DNA of 64,000 bases from Saccharibacillus brassicae (GTDB lineage Bacteria; Bacillota; Bacilli; Paenibacillales; Paenibacillaceae): positions 3,474,501 to 3,538,500 of the forward strand of contig NZ_CP041217.1 in assembly GCF_006542275.1 (NCBI RefSeq), in the 5' to 3' direction. Every line of letters begins with the position of its first letter. The first letter of the stretch is position 1. The translations under genes and the position numbers were made by a program. The notes beneath the pieces are model-generated. The model had not been told where the DNA came from. It saw nothing but the letters and a program-made list of their open reading frames with translations, and searched no databases. This document shows positions 61,389-64,000 of this stretch, piece by piece.

Positions 61389-63155
61389 ATGCGGGTCAAC
61401 CCGTTCAAGACGTTTCGTATAGACGTCGTTTTCTTTTTCGGTTTTGCCGTGATCGTGGTCGGCTTTGTGGGTCTCATCGTTTTGTTCAGCTATGTCAACG
61501 GTTCAAGGGAGATCGCGAGCAACACGTCTTACTATCAGCAGAAACTGTTGGTCGAACTGCACAAGAAGCTGAATACCTATCTTCAGGACATCGAGCAGAG
61601 CTCCAATACGGCCGCGCTGAATTTCAGCGACGACCGCGACGACCTGCTGACCGGCAGTCCGTACGAACGGCTGCGCAGCCAGACCGAAATCCGCCAGCAG
61701 TTGAACAATTACGTGTTCAGCATGTCCGCGCTTCAATCCATCCATGTCTACTCCGACCTCAAGCCGTCTTACAACATCCAGGATTACGTGCAGTTTCTCT
61801 CGCTTGAGCAGCTCGAACAGGAAGAGTGGTACGACGAACTTCGCCAATCCGATGACGTATGGTTGGGCGAGCGTTCGATCCGGACCAACGACGGCGAGCA
61901 GCCCGTGATCGGTTTCGCGCGACGTGTCTACAACCAATTCAACCGCGCTTCCGCCGTTATCGTATTCAACGTCAGCGCGCCGGTGTTCCAATCTCTGATC
62001 ACGACCGAAGACCAGCGGTCCAGCCTGGCGTTGTTCGACGAGACCGGCCGGCTGATTACCCATTCCGGCAGCGACGACTTTTTTATCCGCAGCGAACAGG
62101 AGATCAAGAATCAGTTGATGTCGCAGGAAGCCGGGGCGAAGCGGGCCGGGGACGAGTTTGTCGTCTGGTCTTCTTCGCCCGACTCGAAGTGGTCGCTTGT
62201 CGAGATTACGTCCTGGAAGCAGATTACGGCCGCCAACCTGAAGCAGACCCAGGTCATTCTGACGATGGGCCTTATTACGATCGTGCTGCTGCTGCTGCTG
62301 ACCGTCTTCCTGTCGCGCCAGTTCATCAAACCGGTGAGCCTGCTGCTTAGGGCCATGAGCGCTTTTTCCCTGACCCACAAAACGGCGCTGCCCCAGGATT
62401 ACCGCAACGAGTTCGGCGAACTGTTCCAGGGATACGAAGACCTGACGCTGAGGATCGAGCAGCTGTATGGCCGACTGGACGAACAGCACAAAAAACGCAG
62501 GGCTTCAGAGATGAAAACGCTACAAATGATGATCAACCCGCATTTTTTGTACAATTCGCTCGATCAGGTCAACTGGATGGCGATCGAAGCGGATCAGCCG
62601 CGGATCAGCCGGATGCTGTCGCATCTGGCCCAGTTTTTCCGGCTTGCCCTGTCCAACAGCGACAGCCTGGTCACGCTCTCGGAAGAACTGGCGCATATCG
62701 AAAGCTATTTGGCGTTTCAGCAGATCCGCTGGGAAGAACGGCTGCGGTACCGATTCGAGATCGAGGAAGCCGCGACCGGACTGTACGTGCCCAAGATCCT
62801 TTTGCAGCCGTTTATCGAGAACGCGTTTATCCACGGGTTTCACGGACGGCAAGAAGCCCTGCTCGTGATTCGCGCCGAGATTCGGGAAAATCGGCTGAAG
62901 ATCACGATAAAAGACGACGGAAGCGGCCTTGCGGCAGGTTGGCAGCAGCAGCGCAGCGCCAAAGGCGGTTACGGGCTGCGCAATGTGCGCGAGCGCATCG
63001 AAGCGCTGTTCGGGGAAGCGTTCGGGTTCACGCTGAACGCTTCCCCGGAAGGCGGTACGGAAGCCCTTCTGACGCTGCCGCTGCTGCCGACGAACACCTT
63101 CGATCAAACAGACAAGGGAGGCAGCGAAGATGTGGAAAATAGTAATCGTCGATGA
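61389..63155 (+). CDS. YesM-type sensor histidine kinase
   Basis: 588 residues from ATG 61389 with CGGAGGG upstream; the frame is open from 61365. TM1 at about 14-38 (VVFFFGFAVIVVGFVGLIVL), extracellular Cache-like sensor of about 250 residues, TM2 near 290-312 (LITIVLLLLLTVFLSRQF), a HAMP region, then the His-kinase domain with phosphoacceptor near His385 in MMINPHFLYNSLDQVNWMAI, and the ATPase box FIENAFIHGF with DDGSGL. It senses an extracellular sugar and passes the signal to the following response regulator, with which it overlaps by 26 bases. Confidence 0.92.
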   Translation: MRVNPFKTFRIDVVFFFGFAVIVVGFVGLIVLFSYVNGSREIASNTSYYQQKLLVELHKKLNTYLQDIEQSSNTAALNFSDDRDDLLTGSPYERLRSQTEIRQQLNNYVFSMSALQSIHVYSDLKPSYNIQDYVQFLSLEQLEQEEWYDELRQSDDVWLGERSIRTNDGEQPVIGFARRVYNQFNRASAVIVFNVSAPVFQSLITTEDQRSSLALFDETGRLITHSGSDDFFIRSEQEIKNQLMSQEAGAKRAGDEFVVWSSSPDSKWSLVEITSWKQITAANLKQTQVILTMGLITIVLLLLLTVFLSRQFIKPVSLLLRAMSAFSLTHKTALPQDYRNEFGELFQGYEDLTLRIEQLYGRLDEQHKKRRASEMKTLQMMINPHFLYNSLDQVNWMAIEADQPRISRMLSHLAQFFRLALSNSDSLVTLSEELAHIESYLAFQQIRWEERLRYRFEIEEAATGLYVPKILLQPFIENAFIHGFHGRQEALLVIRAEIRENRLKITIKDDGSGLAAGWQQQRSAKGGYGLRNVRERIEALFGEAFGFTLNASPEGGTEALLTLPLLPTNTFDQTDKGGSEDVENSNRR

Positions 63156-64000
63156 TGATTTTCAGGTGGTAAGAGGACTGCGCAAAGTGATCCCGTGGGA
63201 AGAATTGGACGCCGAATTCGCCGGGGAAGCGATCGACGGGGAAGCCGGCCTGAGGCTGATCGAAGAAGTCAACCCGGACATCGTTCTGACCGACATCTAC
63301 ATGCCGTTCATGAACGGCATGCAGATGATCGAAGAGCTCAAGCGCCGGAACTTCGCCGGCCGTTTTATCGTGCTGAGCGGCTACAACGATTTCGAATACG
63401 CGCGAACGGCTATTCGGCTCGGCGTCGACGATTATTTGAGCAAGCCGATTACGGTCGATCAAATTCGCGACGTCTTGTCCTCGACGATCGAGAAGCTGGA
63501 AGAAACGTATCTCAAACGGTTCCAAAGCACCCGTGACGCGTCGGCGAATCCGAGCGAAAACGCCAAAAAAACGCAGTGGCTGGCTTCCGTATTGAACGGC
63601 TGGGAGCCGGATCAAAGCCGCGAAAGCCTGCCTTTCCCGGGCGAGCAGGGCGGGTATGCCGTCATGGTGATCGAAGTGCTCTGGAGCGGGCGTATCAGCC
63701 GGATTTCGCTGGCGGACTGGAATCTGTTCAAGTTCGCGGTATCGAACATCGTGGGGGAAGTGCTGGCGGAAGAATGGCCGGAAGCGAGCTTCTCTTGGGT
63801 GTTCGGCAACCGCTCGGCGCTGCTGCTTCCGGCGGGCGACAGCCAGGGCCGGTCCGGGCTGTCCGCCCAAGCGGAAGAGTTGGGCGTCCTGATCGCCAAC
63901 CGGTTGAACGAATTTCTCCGAATCCAAATCCGGTATGCCTGCGGCGAAGCGGTAAGCAGCCGCGAAGGGATTAAAGCTTCCGCGGACGAAGCGATGCAGA
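63130..64000 (+). CDS. YesN-type response regulator (C-terminal part outside the window)
   Basis: At least 290 residues. Receiver domain with acidic pocket VIVDDDFQ, phosphoacceptor Asp55 in IVLTDIYMP and Lys105 in DYLSKPI, followed by the variable middle domain of YesN proteins. The frame remains open at 64000; the expected AraC-type helix-turn-helix would come after it. The ATG at 63130 lies inside the kinase gene, with AAGGGAGGC upstream, so translation is coupled. It probably activates the permease operon and uxuAB. Confidence 0.92.
   Translation, partial: MWKIVIVDDDFQVVRGLRKVIPWEELDAEFAGEAIDGEAGLRLIEEVNPDIVLTDIYMPFMNGMQMIEELKRRNFAGRFIVLSGYNDFEYARTAIRLGVDDYLSKPITVDQIRDVLSSTIEKLEETYLKRFQSTRDASANPSENAKKTQWLASVLNGWEPDQSRESLPFPGEQGGYAVMVIEVLWSGRISRISLADWNLFKFAVSNIVGEVLAEEWPEASFSWVFGNRSALLLPAGDSQGRSGLSAQAEELGVLIANRLNEFLRIQIRYACGEAVSSREGIKASADEAMQ

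Overview
The window is one contiguous piece of a high-GC member of the Bacillota, most likely Paenibacillaceae (Paenibacillus or a close relative such as Saccharibacillus; the genus is my inference). Supporting signs are the dgkB-rlmCD gene order, the ccpN-yqfL pair, yerC, a DUF2536 protein, YesM/YesN-type two-component genes beside sugar permeases, large C-terminal SLH surface proteins, frequent GTG/TTG starts with strong Shine-Dalgarno sequences, and many hairpin-plus-T-run terminators. I saw no tRNA, rRNA, CRISPR array, transposase or phage gene.

Layout. 1-6.9 kb: 5' part of a LacI regulator (leftward), a CorA-type Mg transporter, yerC with a CbiX-like chelatase, diacylglycerol kinase, and an RlmCD-type rRNA methyltransferase carrying a large Ala/Gly-rich insertion. 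7.0-11.2 kb: an AT-rich accessory island with two secreted proteins of unknown function, two small membrane proteins and an MBL-fold hydrolase. 11.6-25.1 kb: mostly regulator-plus-target pairs (alpha/beta hydrolase with LysR, TetR with quinone oxidoreductase, HxlR with NmrA-type protein, MarR with MFS pump), a Bcr/CflA pump, an amino-acid permease and a chemotaxis receptor. 25.4-27.9 kb: a gluconeogenic control cluster (CcpN, PPDK regulatory protein, GlpX). 28.2-34.5 kb: CDF transporter, repeat-rich spacer including a 9-bp minisatellite, MFS pump with TetR, a spermidine-synthase-like protein, a HEAT-like protein and a frameshifted membrane gene.

34.5-44.9 kb is the most unusual part. Two giant paralogous SLH-anchored surface proteins (NHL repeats, GLUG-like repeats, SLH) have nearly identical 3' ends of about 1.35 kb but diverged 5' parts. 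Both start from the same promoter module: two TTCAGAA half-sites with an 11-bp period and a TATAGT -10 box. A third copy of this promoter, preceded by a copy of the roughly 500-650-bp noncoding block that also precedes the first gene, drives only a short stretch ending at a terminator, so it is a candidate small RNA.

44.9-64 kb: a membrane protein, TetR with SDR dehydrogenase, an EmrB/QacA-type pump whose promoter has the 19-bp spacer typical of MerR activation and lies beside a MerR/GyrI-like gene, a DUF2975 protein with a YozG-like regulator, a second RlmCD paralogue, a Dus enzyme, a MEDS-domain histidine kinase, and a hexuronate module (uxuA, uxuB, two ABC sugar permeases, YesM-type kinase and YesN-type regulator) that runs off the right edge.
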